Shown: positions 25,743-35,015 of the stretch, in pieces
Layout of the letters: every line of letters starts with the position of its first letter
How positions within the stretch are numbered: position 1 is the first letter of the stretch
Assembly (NCBI RefSeq): GCF_000758165.1
Contig: NZ_JNUP01000031.1
Coordinates: forward strand, 46,281 to 110,280
Origin: Spirochaeta lutea
Lineage (GTDB): Bacteria > Spirochaetota > Spirochaetia > DSM-27196 > Salinispiraceae
DNA: 64,000 nucleotides
Direction: 5' to 3'
Program-made: the position numbers and the translations under genes
Notes under the pieces: model-generated
What the model was told of the DNA's origin: nothing
Databases searched by the model: none
The model's input: the letters and a program-made list of their open reading frames with translations, nothing else

Positions 25743-27866
25743 TGCAGCTTCTAACTCATCCTCCATGTATTCCCGTGAGATTACTGTGATCTTCGGATCG
25801 TCTTCTGTCCGAAGACTGTTTTCTTCATCGGGCACGAGGATAATTGGTATATCTAAACCAAACCGTTTTCGTATTGCAAATAGGAGCTGTTGGTGAGATA
25901 CCTTCCTGCACTGTCCGATGACTACAACAATACTCGGGTCAAGCTCGTAGTTAAACTTCAGATTGGCAAGAAAATCAGTCCCGTCGACAAAATTCTCTAC
26001 AGCTAGGTGGAATGTATCAAGGCAGCGGGTAACCACATCAAAATCCTGGGGAGCAGGGCAAAGCACAAGGCAATTCCGAAGGGTTTCTGGTTCTACTCCC
26101 CTGCCGGGATCCTCCTCCACCAAGAGGGGAACAGCACAGGTAATGCATACACCGTTCTGGGAAGTATCCACCCGTAAGCGACCGCCCTTTATCTCCACCA
26201 GCCGCCGGGCGAGGGCAAGGCGAATTGGCTCCCCCCAGGATTTATCGCCAGGGGAAGACATACCCTGGGCCTTACGAATATGCTCCGGTGGTTCATGATC
26301 GCCGCCTCCCGGCACGGAGGCCTTGCCTGCGGCCTCAAATACCAATACACGGAACTGTCCAAGATCTTCGGCACAATATACCGTAAGGCTCATCCGGTGG
26401 AGCCGAAAACTGTCTCTGAGAGCTAGTAAGATATTCATGAGCAAGAAGGTTAAGCGGACCTCATCGCCACCCACCTGCTCAGGCACCTCAGAAGTAAGTT
26501 CCAGTTCAAGCGCGCAATCCTGAAGGGCCATCGTCGTTGTCCACTCCAGAGAAACCTGATGTAACACCTCCCGGATGTTAAACCACCCATGACGAATCCT
26601 ATCCACCCCAGATTCAAGCCGAGCAACGTCCATTATTTGTTCAAGCAGAGCCTCGAGTTGGCGGGACTGCTCATGAATAATCCGAACATATTCCTGTTGC
26701 ATCCCCCGGGAATCCTCCTGAAGCAGATCCGAGAACCCAATTATAGTATGTAGGGGATTCCGCAGTTCATGGCTCATACTTGCAAAAAAGATCCGCTGAG
26801 CCTGCTGAGCTTGTTCAAGCTCCAAGGTTCGCTCGGCAACCACCTCCTGCAAATTCTTGGTATACCCGCTTAGGGAAAGGGCCATGGTATTGAAGACCGT
26901 TACCAACCGCCCTACCTCATCATGTATCCCCGGCTCCAGGGGACTGTAGGACCCTGTTTCCAAGACTGTATTGAATCCCTGGGCGGCGGAACTCAGAGCA
27001 GTGATCCGACCTATCAATCTGCTCTGCAGCATCCAGTACACAATCCCGAGCATTACCAGGTAAAAAAGGAAAAAGAGAACGGCGACAACCTCAATTTGCC
27101 GATTTGCCCATGGCGTCCCTTCCGCCGCAAGGCTAGTTTTTACCAAAAGGGCCGGACCCCCGAAGGCTTCCAGCGAAAATACCTCTTGGGTGGAGGTTGC
27201 CGGGCTGCCGACTTGCGCCAACTCTTCTCGACGTACATACACCTCTGGGAGATTCGACAGAACAACCCGACCCTTTTCCCGGTTGAATACCACATAGTTA
27301 ATGGAAAATGCATCCTGGATGAACCGCCAATGTTCCAAGGGAACACGTTTTACCAGTACAAGTGAAAGCTCCCCGCTAATCTCCGGAAGCAACCGGAGCA
27401 TCCAAAGGTTTTGGCCATCCTCAAGGAGCACGTCACGCGGCCGGCTTCCCGTGGCGGCCATCTCTATGGTAAGCGTTTCAGTATGAATCACCGGTTCTTT
27501 TGCAGCCGGCACTGTAAAGAGTACGAGCCCATTTGAATTCAAGCCAAATATTTGATCTACGCTCAAAAAATTTTGTTGATCTATCCACGAGGAAACGTGT
27601 ACATACGCAGACTGTTTCGGCAGACCGCGTTCAATGATTCGATGGGCAACCATCAGGGAGAGTTGGGTATCTTCTAAATACCCAATAAAAACCTGGGCAC
27701 CGTACCGCTTCTGGGAATCAAGGGTCCGCTGGATTTCTCTGGTGTAGAATCCGGTGTAGACAATAAAAAACAGAATCAGGGGGATCAATAACAGGCCGCT
27801 AAATAATCCAAGCAGCCACAATCCGAGGCTCCGCTTTCTCAGATTATTGACGGTGGATTCTCCCAT
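25719..27866 (-). CDS. Membrane sensor histidine kinase with degenerate ATPase and receiver domains
   Basis: 715 residues. Span 1 (about 15-40), a ~230-residue periplasmic CHASE4-like sensor, span 2 (about 262-285), a HAMP region, a short coiled coil and a HisKA box FFASMSHELRNPLHTIIGFSDLL with the phospho-histidine. The ATPase part looks broken: the N-box reads FLLMNILLALRDSF, the G1 box has no DxGxG, and the G2 region is GEPIRLALARRL. The C-terminal receiver-like domain (about 590-715) has QDFD near its N-terminus, but valine and glycine where the phospho-aspartate should be (SIVVVIGQC). GGGAG lies 7 bases before ATG. Overlaps the upstream nucleotidase-like gene by 23 bases, so the two are translationally coupled. 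Confidence 0.85.
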   Translation of the reverse strand: MGESTVNNLRKRSLGLWLLGLFSGLLLIPLILFFIVYTGFYTREIQRTLDSQKRYGAQVFIGYLEDTQLSLMVAHRIIERGLPKQSAYVHVSSWIDQQNFLSVDQIFGLNSNGLVLFTVPAAKEPVIHTETLTIEMAATGSRPRDVLLEDGQNLWMLRLLPEISGELSLVLVKRVPLEHWRFIQDAFSINYVVFNREKGRVVLSNLPEVYVRREELAQVGSPATSTQEVFSLEAFGGPALLVKTSLAAEGTPWANRQIEVVAVLFFLFYLVMLGIVYWMLQSRLIGRITALSSAAQGFNTVLETGSYSPLEPGIHDEVGRLVTVFNTMALSLSGYTKNLQEVVAERTLELEQAQQAQRIFFASMSHELRNPLHTIIGFSDLLQEDSRGMQQEYVRIIHEQSRQLEALLEQIMDVARLESGVDRIRHGWFNIREVLHQVSLEWTTTMALQDCALELELTSEVPEQVGGDEVRLTFLLMNILLALRDSFRLHRMSLTVYCAEDLGQFRVLVFEAAGKASVPGGGDHEPPEHIRKAQGMSSPGDKSWGEPIRLALARRLVEIKGGRLRVDTSQNGVCITCAVPLLVEEDPGRGVEPETLRNCLVLCPAPQDFDVVTRCLDTFHLAVENFVDGTDFLANLKFNYELDPSIVVVIGQCRKVSHQQLLFAIRKRFGLDIPIILVPDEENSLRTEDDPKITVISREYMEDELEAALARSLGP

Positions 27867-29448
27867 CAGTAACTCCCTCGACTTCCCCCTGCGTGCTTAG
27901 GGCATCACTGAGAATCGAAACCGTGGTTCGGGGTTCAATCCGCGAAGGCTTTATTTCCCAATCCTGGAAAAACGTGTATCCATCACCGCCATCAAAAATA
28001 TATTTCTCCACGGCTAGGGAATACACACCATCTAACCTCAATGGACTCCCCGCAATCGTTACAGCCTCCGGGGAAAGAACGTACCCCTGATCATCCACCG
28101 TGTATGCAAAACGAATTCCGGAGACCATCAGGAACCCCCTCCCCATTTCAGGATGCCCGATAAACTCCAAACTATAATTCAAGAGAGACAAGATCTGCTC
28201 ACCCGTCAATTCCATAAAAACGAGATTTCCACCGAAGGGATAGGCTCTGTACACATCCGCCATGGTGATTTCCCCTTCCGGTAGCCCATGACGCATTCCA
28301 CCTGCGTTTATGAGCACTGCATCAAGCTCGAACTCCTGCCGAAGGAGATCGGTAAATAGATTCCCCAAGGCGCTCTCTTCCTCAAATGAATGGTCTATGG
28401 GCTGATCTGCCCTGGTGAGGGGCGTATCAAGAATACCCTGAGTCAGAGCCTTTACCTGGGATAAAATAGGTTCCAGGCGCTTCGAGGGCTGAACGGTACT
28501 CTCTAAAACGGGGATTTCCCAATACTGGGAACTAGAGGGATCAAATACCGTCACTAGCTGTCCGCCGATGATATCCTCATTATGTACACCGAGGATCTCG
28601 GTTTCTGCCAGAGCAACGCTATCCGCTAGGGATACCGCTCCATCCCCGGATGAGTCACCGGGATTGGAGTCTGGATCGTCAAAATCCCATTCGGTGATTC
28701 GATACAATCCAGATATGGTTTCACCATCGACGCCGGTCTCTATAATATCCACATCCGGCAGAGCGGCTATTTCTAACAGGATCCCAGGCAGAGTTTCGCC
28801 ATCGAACACCCCAAATCCCCCGGCGATAACCATCACCTTCTCAACGCCCCCAAGTCGCAGGACCTCCATCTCCTCCAAGACTGCCTCAAGGGGATCAATG
28901 AGACGTATCCCTTGGATGTGTTCTGGAAAATTCTGCGTTGTTACCTGGGGGGGAGAAAGGCCGATAATACCGAATCGCCCATCTTCACTTACAATAGATC
29001 CTTTGATAAATGGAATCCGCGCCCCGAAGGTATCCCGAATATTCGCACCCAGGAAGGGGAAGCTAGCCCGTCTAGCCTGTTTTTCAAGGATTTCCATACC
29101 GAAATAGAATTCCCTGACCCCGACGATCAGGGCATCAAACCCCATAAGGTTCATAATATCAACGAGTGGAAGTCCATCGGTTACATATGATTCGGGAGTA
29201 CCGTAGAGCATATTGTAGGTACCCAAAAGCATGAGCTCCCGGCGGGGATTTTCTGCAGCGACTGTGTCGACCGCTCCGGCGATGAGTCCCAATCCACCCC
29301 GGTAATCATCCTCCTCTGCCTGGGGAAATACCCCACCCCGGAGGCTATAGACCTGCACCACTAGGGGTTCCGGACCCGAATCACTGCAACCCGAAACGGT
29401 AAGCAGGGCTAATAGAGGAATAACACTGAGAGCAATCCGTATTTTCAC
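27844..29448 (-). CDS. 5'-nucleotidase (UshA)-like lipoprotein lacking metal-binding motifs
   Basis: 534 residues from a GTG six bases after TATAGT; a TTG six codons earlier is the alternative. A lipoprotein signal ends in TVSGC. The C-terminal substrate-binding domain is family-like: ALGNLFTDLLRQEF, INAGGMRHGLPEGEIT, AYPFGGNLVFMELTG, and IFDGGDGYTFF. The N-terminal metallophosphatase domain keeps the fold outline but not the ligands: the D-x-H site is VQVYSLRGGV, the GD site reads LLGTYNMLYGTP, GNHEFD reads GVREFYFG, and the late HxH site reads ETGVDGE. Hydrolysis is therefore unlikely and a nucleotide- or sugar-binding role is inferred. It overlaps the sensor kinase gene downstream. Confidence 0.85.
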   Translation of the reverse strand: MKIRIALSVIPLLALLTVSGCSDSGPEPLVVQVYSLRGGVFPQAEEDDYRGGLGLIAGAVDTVAAENPRRELMLLGTYNMLYGTPESYVTDGLPLVDIMNLMGFDALIVGVREFYFGMEILEKQARRASFPFLGANIRDTFGARIPFIKGSIVSEDGRFGIIGLSPPQVTTQNFPEHIQGIRLIDPLEAVLEEMEVLRLGGVEKVMVIAGGFGVFDGETLPGILLEIAALPDVDIIETGVDGETISGLYRITEWDFDDPDSNPGDSSGDGAVSLADSVALAETEILGVHNEDIIGGQLVTVFDPSSSQYWEIPVLESTVQPSKRLEPILSQVKALTQGILDTPLTRADQPIDHSFEEESALGNLFTDLLRQEFELDAVLINAGGMRHGLPEGEITMADVYRAYPFGGNLVFMELTGEQILSLLNYSLEFIGHPEMGRGFLMVSGIRFAYTVDDQGYVLSPEAVTIAGSPLRLDGVYSLAVEKYIFDGGDGYTFFQDWEIKPSRIEPRTTVSILSDALSTQGEVEGVTDGRIHRQ

Positions 29449-29455
29449 CCAAGTA

Positions 29456-31837
29456 CTATACCACAACTGGATCGTTCCCGATATGGCTAACTGCTACCTC
29501 CACCCCAGCCAAGGATACCACACCCCTTGTTAGCGAGTAGGAATGGGAGATGCCATCAACCACAACCTCCAGGACAGACCAGTGCCCCACAAGCTTCGGA
29601 AACACCCGGACAGGGCCGAAACCTGAAGAAATCCGGGAGATCCGAAGAGCAGGAACCCCGTCAGGCCGAATGTATCCTCCTACTTGAAATTCCGAATGAT
29701 CCCCCTGCAGATAGTCCTGGCTCTCACCGTCATCGGCATGGTACACAAGGCTCTCCCCCGGCCTATCCGAGGGAGGATCCCCCTCCCTACCGGCCCGGGG
29801 TACAAATAGCAGGGTGATAGAAGTGAGATCAATCCGGGGACTTCTGTCATCTTCCTCCGGGGACCGGAGGGGAATAACTGCATTTTCCCGAAAAAACAGG
29901 GGGGTTGTATGAACAGTCGTCTTAACGGATACCTGCCGGGGCCCTGAGATCCATGATCCCGAGAGGATTGAGTACCAGGCTCCAGTCGGGATACGCACCG
30001 AGCGTTCAGTATCCCGGGATGTCAGGATCGGTGCATGGAATATCCAAAACCCCAGATAATATTGATTATCCAGGGTAGTCAGATCAAACTCTGCTGAATC
30101 TCCAGGGGTTTCGTGATAAACCATGGGTCTCATGATGGGCTCGCCTGTTTTCTCATGATGAACAAAAAGGCTGTAGATATAGGGGAGAAGTCGGTACCGA
30201 CTCTTTATATATTCCCCCACCACTTCAAGGGTCAGAGAATCTCTGGTCCACGGCTCCTGATCCGCCGAAGACAGGACGTTATGATTTCTGAAGAAGGGGA
30301 ATAAAAACCCGGCCTTATACCACGCCCTCATAAGTTCCGCTGAAGCATCCCCAGCAAATCCCGGCACATCGGGTCCGTTGAAGGGGATGCCGGATACACT
30401 CAGGCTAAGACTAATAGCTATGGTCCCAGCTAGATGATGATCGTTGGAAACATTATCCCCCGTCCAAACAGCAGAATACCTGCTTGAGGATAAAAATGCA
30501 CTCCTACTCAAGACAAAGGGCCTCATACCGGGATGAGCCAGTTCAAGCCCGGCCCGGGTTGCCTGGGCCATGCCTAGGGCATACTGATTATGGTAGGTCA
30601 TATGATTATCGGCCCCATGGTTAAACCGCATATCCTCCAAGGGACTTGAGCCTGTGGAAGGATCATTCATGTCGATCCAGTACCCGCTGAAGCCCAGGCC
30701 GGTAAATTTCTTCACCTGGTCTGCCCACCATTGCCTGACCTCAGGAAGGGAAAAATCCGGAAAAACCGTGATCCCCGGCCAAACAAATCCGACATAATCA
30801 AGATCCTCCTGGGTTTTACAAAATATATTCCGGGAAACCCCATCCCGATAGACGTCCCATGTCTCATCGCGTTTTATTCCGGGATCTAAAATGGGTATGA
30901 TGCGATTCCCCTGGTTGGACAGCCCTTGGATGGCATCGGAACCACCCGGGAATCCCTGCTCCTCCAGGGTAAAGACCCGGTAACCCCGCATGTATTCAAT
31001 ATCCAACCACAGCCCGTCGTTCGGTATGCCATGACGGATGTAGCCCTGGGCTACCTGCTCCAGTTGCTCCTGGGACTTATAACCCCATCGGCATTGATGA
31101 TGCCCCAGAGCCCAGAGGGGAGGCAGGGGAGTACATCCTTGAAGCCGCTGAATCTTAGAAACTACCCCGGCCATGGTTTCATCCACGATTACATAGATCT
31201 CAGGCTCTCCGTCCTGGGCTCCTACGTACCAAAGGGGATCAGGCTGGATATTTTGAAACGCGAAGATTCCCTCCTCAGCCCCGGTATTCATAAACGGCGC
31301 ACATGGATTATTCACCACCAAACCCGTATACCGAATACACCCATCCACTATCTTCCTCCGGATGAGTACCGGCAGAGAAACGTACATGGGATCCGTCTGG
31401 CCGCTCTCAACCTCCTTCATGGAGAAGTCGCCAAAAACATCGGTATTCCAGAATTGGGTTCGTACCCCGGAACGTTCAAATCCCTGCTTCTCACCCATTC
31501 CGAAAAACCCCTCATCACCATCGAGGGGAAAACAAACCATCCACTGAGATCCGTTCACCCCGAAGGCCTGGTCCGCCAATCCCTCCAACACCACCTCTCC
31601 CTGGAGGGTTAACCGGACCTGCCCGTCAGCCGTAACGGTTCCTTTAACCCTGGAGTCTTCCCGGGAGAACGCCTGATCTTCTAATACCGCCTGGCTGTAA
31701 CTCCCCTTCGGCCATCGTTGTAGATTGGTGACCGACAGACGGAATACATCCCCTCCCAACTTCTCTAATATGAAAGTTGATTCATCGTTTTTACTGAAAG
31801 AAAAGTTATAGGGCGTAGGAATCTTATGAAAATACAC
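29456..31837 (-). CDS. Alpha-glucosidase (GH31)
   Basis: 793 residues, no signal peptide. Starts at GTG with CGGAGG six bases upstream, preferred to an in-frame start 16 codons earlier. GH31 signatures: the N-terminal beta-sandwich with GFFGMGEKQGFERSG, the barrel entry LPPLWALGHHQCRWGY, DGLWLDIEYM, the nucleophile in GYWIDMNDPS, RPFVLSRSAF, acid/base Asp in VWTGDNVS, and PFFRNHN. In most GH31 enzymes the nucleophile region reads DMNEP; here it is DMNDP. It removes alpha-linked glucose or a related sugar from oligosaccharides. It heads a six-gene run ending in the chromate transporter pair. Confidence 0.9.
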   Translation of the reverse strand: MYFHKIPTPYNFSFSKNDESTFILEKLGGDVFRLSVTNLQRWPKGSYSQAVLEDQAFSREDSRVKGTVTADGQVRLTLQGEVVLEGLADQAFGVNGSQWMVCFPLDGDEGFFGMGEKQGFERSGVRTQFWNTDVFGDFSMKEVESGQTDPMYVSLPVLIRRKIVDGCIRYTGLVVNNPCAPFMNTGAEEGIFAFQNIQPDPLWYVGAQDGEPEIYVIVDETMAGVVSKIQRLQGCTPLPPLWALGHHQCRWGYKSQEQLEQVAQGYIRHGIPNDGLWLDIEYMRGYRVFTLEEQGFPGGSDAIQGLSNQGNRIIPILDPGIKRDETWDVYRDGVSRNIFCKTQEDLDYVGFVWPGITVFPDFSLPEVRQWWADQVKKFTGLGFSGYWIDMNDPSTGSSPLEDMRFNHGADNHMTYHNQYALGMAQATRAGLELAHPGMRPFVLSRSAFLSSSRYSAVWTGDNVSNDHHLAGTIAISLSLSVSGIPFNGPDVPGFAGDASAELMRAWYKAGFLFPFFRNHNVLSSADQEPWTRDSLTLEVVGEYIKSRYRLLPYIYSLFVHHEKTGEPIMRPMVYHETPGDSAEFDLTTLDNQYYLGFWIFHAPILTSRDTERSVRIPTGAWYSILSGSWISGPRQVSVKTTVHTTPLFFRENAVIPLRSPEEDDRSPRIDLTSITLLFVPRAGREGDPPSDRPGESLVYHADDGESQDYLQGDHSEFQVGGYIRPDGVPALRISRISSGFGPVRVFPKLVGHWSVLEVVVDGISHSYSLTRGVVSLAGVEVAVSHIGNDPVVV

Positions 31838-31892
31838 AATGAGCCTCCGGAAGTCTTGAGATAAATGGGAAAATGTGTGATACAATGCAGGA

Positions 31893-31983
31893 ACGAGTAA
31901 TTTTTACTTGTATGGCAGACCATCCTTCCACGAACCCCCATGTACCCCCGTACTGAAGTGGAAGGATGGGACTGCCTTTTTTT
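31893..31983 (+). ncRNA. Candidate small RNA or strong hairpin/terminator unit
   Basis: A long stem (CCATCCTTCCAC with its perfect 12-bp complement, extended by GGCAG/CTGCC) is followed by seven T residues on the plus strand, although both neighbouring genes are on the minus strand. Upstream, TTGAGA (31856) and TACAAT (31881) are 19 bases apart and could start a ~90-base transcript. No reading frame. It could instead be a bidirectional terminator for rsgA. Confidence 0.4.
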
Positions 31984-32072
31984 ATGGTATCATGTTTTCA
32001 GATTTTGTAAACCGGTTTTTTAAACCGATTTAGTAATTTCCTTGCGGTCTTTTTCAAGGGCCTGGCCATGGT

Positions 32073-33311
32073 CTAGGTACGGTCGGATTTGCGAAATCCC
32101 CGCATCTCCTTGGAAATCTGTTTCCAAAACCGTTTATTGGCGGATAAAGCCTTCGGATCTACCTGTCGCTCAATATAGGCAACCTCGCGTTTCATATCCA
32201 GATACCGCTGAAAGCGCTGATATTCCAGCTCACCCGAGGCCAGGGCCCCTTGAACTGCACAGCCGGGCTCACCCTGATGACGACAATCAGAAAACCGGCA
32301 ATACTCCGATAGTGCTTCAATCTCTGGAAACCCTCCATCCACCGTATCCGAACCACCCCAAATCTGAAGTTCCCGCAGTCCCGGGACATCCAAGAGTAGA
32401 TTTCGCCCTACACGGTACATCAGTTTGCCCGTGGTAGTATGGCGGCCTTGAAAATCCGCCCTCAGGCCACCCTCCTTGGCCGGAAACAACCTGTCCCGCC
32501 CGGATGCCCCCTCGGCTGCCCTTAATGTATTTATTAGGGCGGACTTCCCCACCCCGCTTTTACCGAGCATGGATACGGTGGATACACCCCGGGCCGAATC
32601 AAGCTCCTCCCGTAAGGTGTCCATGCCCAAACCGGTTTTTGCAGAGGTAAGGATGACCGGGACTCCCGGCGCAGCGGACTCGGCCTCTAGAATGCATCGC
32701 TGTGCATATTCAGTATCCGCGCAGTCGGCCTTATTGAGCACAATGACCGGTTTTGCCCCGGATTCCCAGGCGGTAGCCACTGCACGTTCAACAAATCCGG
32801 GAACAAAGTTCCTACCGCCGTCCAGGGAGAATACCAGAATAAGGCTCTGCAGGTTTGCACAGATCACCTGCTGCTGAATGACTTCCCCCGCTACCTTGCG
32901 GCTTACCTCCCCCTGCCTTGGCAGAATGTACTGAATTACCAGCCTCGGTTCCTCTCCCGCCTCGGCATCCGCTGGAATCCCCGCCTCGGGAATCTCAACT
33001 CCCACCCAGTCACCGGGAACAGGAAAATCTGCCGGACCTGCTGCCCGGTACGCAAAGGCGCCGCTGACCCTCCCATAGGCCTCCCAAGATGGATGGAAGC
33101 CCTCGGATCCGTCTTTCTGATCACCGGCAGTTGCGGCGCCGGCTAGGCGGTAGCGGTGGCGGTCTTGGCCAATAACCCGGCACGGAACCAGGCCCAAGCC
33201 GGGACCCGGTCCCTGCCTCCAAGCAGCCGCCCAAGACTCGTTCCATCCCCATTGGGATAGACCTGAATTAGCCGAAAACTGATCTGTCTGGTTTTCTGTA
33301 TTCTCTTTCAT
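32073..33311 (-). CDS. rsgA: Ribosome small subunit-dependent GTPase A
   Basis: GTPase that checks late 30S assembly. 412 residues. An N-terminal OB-fold is followed by a circularly permuted G domain in the diagnostic order: NKAD (G4) first, then TSAKTG, then GKSGVGKSALIN (P-loop), the HTTTGKL switch and DVPGLREL (G3). The C-terminal zinc site shows CRFSDCRHQGEPGC. An acidic insertion near AGIPADAEAGEEP in the OB region is unusual. The ATG overlaps the stop of the RNHCP gene by four bases. Confidence 0.95.
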   Translation of the reverse strand: MKENTENQTDQFSANSGLSQWGWNESWAAAWRQGPGPGLGLVPCRVIGQDRHRYRLAGAATAGDQKDGSEGFHPSWEAYGRVSGAFAYRAAGPADFPVPGDWVGVEIPEAGIPADAEAGEEPRLVIQYILPRQGEVSRKVAGEVIQQQVICANLQSLILVFSLDGGRNFVPGFVERAVATAWESGAKPVIVLNKADCADTEYAQRCILEAESAAPGVPVILTSAKTGLGMDTLREELDSARGVSTVSMLGKSGVGKSALINTLRAAEGASGRDRLFPAKEGGLRADFQGRHTTTGKLMYRVGRNLLLDVPGLRELQIWGGSDTVDGGFPEIEALSEYCRFSDCRHQGEPGCAVQGALASGELEYQRFQRYLDMKREVAYIERQVDPKALSANKRFWKQISKEMRGFRKSDRT

Positions 33312-33682
33312 ACCGTACTCTCCTGACCGAGCCGCATAGGAAACGGCAGGGCCGATAGGGGATGTGCCGCTAGACGCAGTAACGTATTTTCATCATCGTC
33401 CCCTGCGATTCTATTGGTTCTAATGAATCCACAGGCAGTACAACGATGGATAATGCTCCATTCTTTGTTTCGCTGGACCCAAATACCGATCGGTTCCATC
33501 AAACCCCTACAACCGGACCGCCTGTCCCCCGGGCGAATGTCCATATGCCGGCTGTATAGGCAATACGGGCAGTGATTTCGATTGCTCGTTCCATTGGCTG
33601 TGGGTGTTACAGCTCTTCCACAGTGACTGCAGATGAAACTCTCATGAGTTGTGTGAATATATTGTTGTTGTTGTCGTGACAT
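33308..33682 (-). CDS. RNHCP-domain zinc-ribbon protein
   Basis: 124 residues. Contains FICSHCGR (first CxxC pair), the name-giving NRNHCPYCLYSRHMD motif, and a second pair HRCTACGF, making two zinc-ribbon-like sites. The family is of unknown biochemical function and, from memory, is often encoded with rsgA, which fits a role in ribosome assembly. The ATG before SRQQQQYI is chosen because GAGG lies eight bases upstream; an ATG eight codons earlier has no binding site. Stop and rsgA start overlap (ATGA). Confidence 0.85.
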   Translation of the reverse strand: MSRQQQQYIHTTHESFICSHCGRAVTPTANGTSNRNHCPYCLYSRHMDIRPGDRRSGCRGLMEPIGIWVQRNKEWSIIHRCTACGFIRTNRIAGDDDENTLLRLAAHPLSALPFPMRLGQESTV

Positions 33683-34194
33683 AACCATCGCCTCGCGTTT
33701 TCTCATAGCCCAAAAGAGAACTCAGAAGCCCGGACTTTGGATGAAAACCTTAGAATCCGGACAGTCCGACGAAGGTGATGAAGGATATTAGGACAATTCT
33801 TGCCCCAGAAACCTATAGATACACCGTTCTCCTGGCTGCGTAAAGTGTGATTCCCGCGCTGGATAATGTGATGTCCTGTTTTGTGAGCGGATTAATATGC
33901 GAGAGAGCTCGAAGGGAAGGAAAACCCGGAATACCGGGAAGGAAGGAAGGGTACTGACAAGGTTTTAATCAATCAGTACTACGAAATACTTACCAGATTC
34001 CGTCCCTAAAACAGGCCCACTTTTTCTACCAAGGCTGTCATTAACTACCTCCGTTACATAATGATACCGGAATAATACACCGGTCTTGAGGAGTATGGCA
34101 AGTATTTTCAGGGTAGGGATTACTAAAAACAGAGTTTAAAAAACCATGTGAGGATCCCGTGGACGAGGCAGCCGTCGGGTCACAAGGCAGGTTA
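33683..34194. other. Intergenic region between RNHCP and the potassium operon
   Basis: About 500 bases. An inverted repeat GTACTGA...TCAGTAC (33952-33982 region) and a short CCCGG-AATA-CCGGG hairpin are the only structures seen. No gene, tRNA or clear promoter was found. Confidence 0.5.
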
Positions 34195-35004
34195 CTACTG
34201 CCCTTTCTTATTGGTCCTTCCGCCCAGTAAGCGGGAAGCCAAACTCCAGAATCGGTTCGGCTGCTGTCCAGCCGCAGCCTTATCCCCGGGGTCCTGAGTA
34301 GCGGCGGGACGCTCCAAGGGCCTTATCTCAAGAGCCTTGGTTCCCAGGGTACAGATGACATAGGCGATTTCACCCCGCTTATCCAGTACCGGGGTGAATT
34401 GCATGGTTTTACCACCCCCGGTACCGCTTACAGGAATATGGCTGCGATCCAACTCCGACAGTATATGGGGGATTTTTATGCCCGGAAGGAGTGTGGTTAG
34501 GCTCTCATTCAGCAGCTTCCCCGGATTACTTTCGAGTTTTTTCGCAAAATTTGCCGAAACGTATCGGATTACTCCCTTCACATCCAGGATCACTATAGGC
34601 TCTTCTGAATGGCTGGTTAGAATTCGGACCAGGCTGGATAAGCCGTGGATCTTTAGGGCTCGCCGGGTATTGAGACCGATTATTTGCTTGTTATAGGTTA
34701 AAAACAGCTCTCCCAAGGGTCCAAGTCTGCGTTTCCAGAGGTCCGAATCAGCAGCATACACCGAGCGCTGGGAGAACAGGGCCTCCGCCCGGTACAGATT
34801 TCTCTTGGCTGCCACCACCACTGAAACCACAACGATCAAGAGCAGAGCAGCGATCAAAAAACAGGCAAATAGTAAGGCTTCCGCCTGAGTTTTTAAACCC
34901 GCCTCCTGGTAAACCAGCCGATATCCTGCGACACCGAGCCCAAGGACCCCCCCTAGGCCGATCAGGGATACCAGCCAGAACCCAATCTTCCGAAGTAACA
35001 TCAT
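34195..35004 (-). CDS. Membrane-anchored PAS-domain protein
   Basis: 269 residues. Two membrane spans (about 8-30 and 42-66) precede a cytoplasmic linker and one PAS-like domain (about 125-225; SEEPIVILDVKGVIRYVSANFAKKLE). No kinase, cyclase or DNA-binding domain follows, so it cannot signal on its own by a known route. GGAAGG lies six bases before ATG. It starts 11 bases after the ktrA stop and ends the K+ operon, so a likely job is to sense membrane or redox state for the transporter. The C-terminal 40 residues are low-complexity. Confidence 0.75.
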   Translation of the reverse strand: MMLLRKIGFWLVSLIGLGGVLGLGVAGYRLVYQEAGLKTQAEALLFACFLIAALLLIVVVSVVVAAKRNLYRAEALFSQRSVYAADSDLWKRRLGPLGELFLTYNKQIIGLNTRRALKIHGLSSLVRILTSHSEEPIVILDVKGVIRYVSANFAKKLESNPGKLLNESLTTLLPGIKIPHILSELDRSHIPVSGTGGGKTMQFTPVLDKRGEIAYVICTLGTKALEIRPLERPAATQDPGDKAAAGQQPNRFWSLASRLLGGRTNKKGQ

Positions 35005-35015
35005 CCTGGGCCTTC

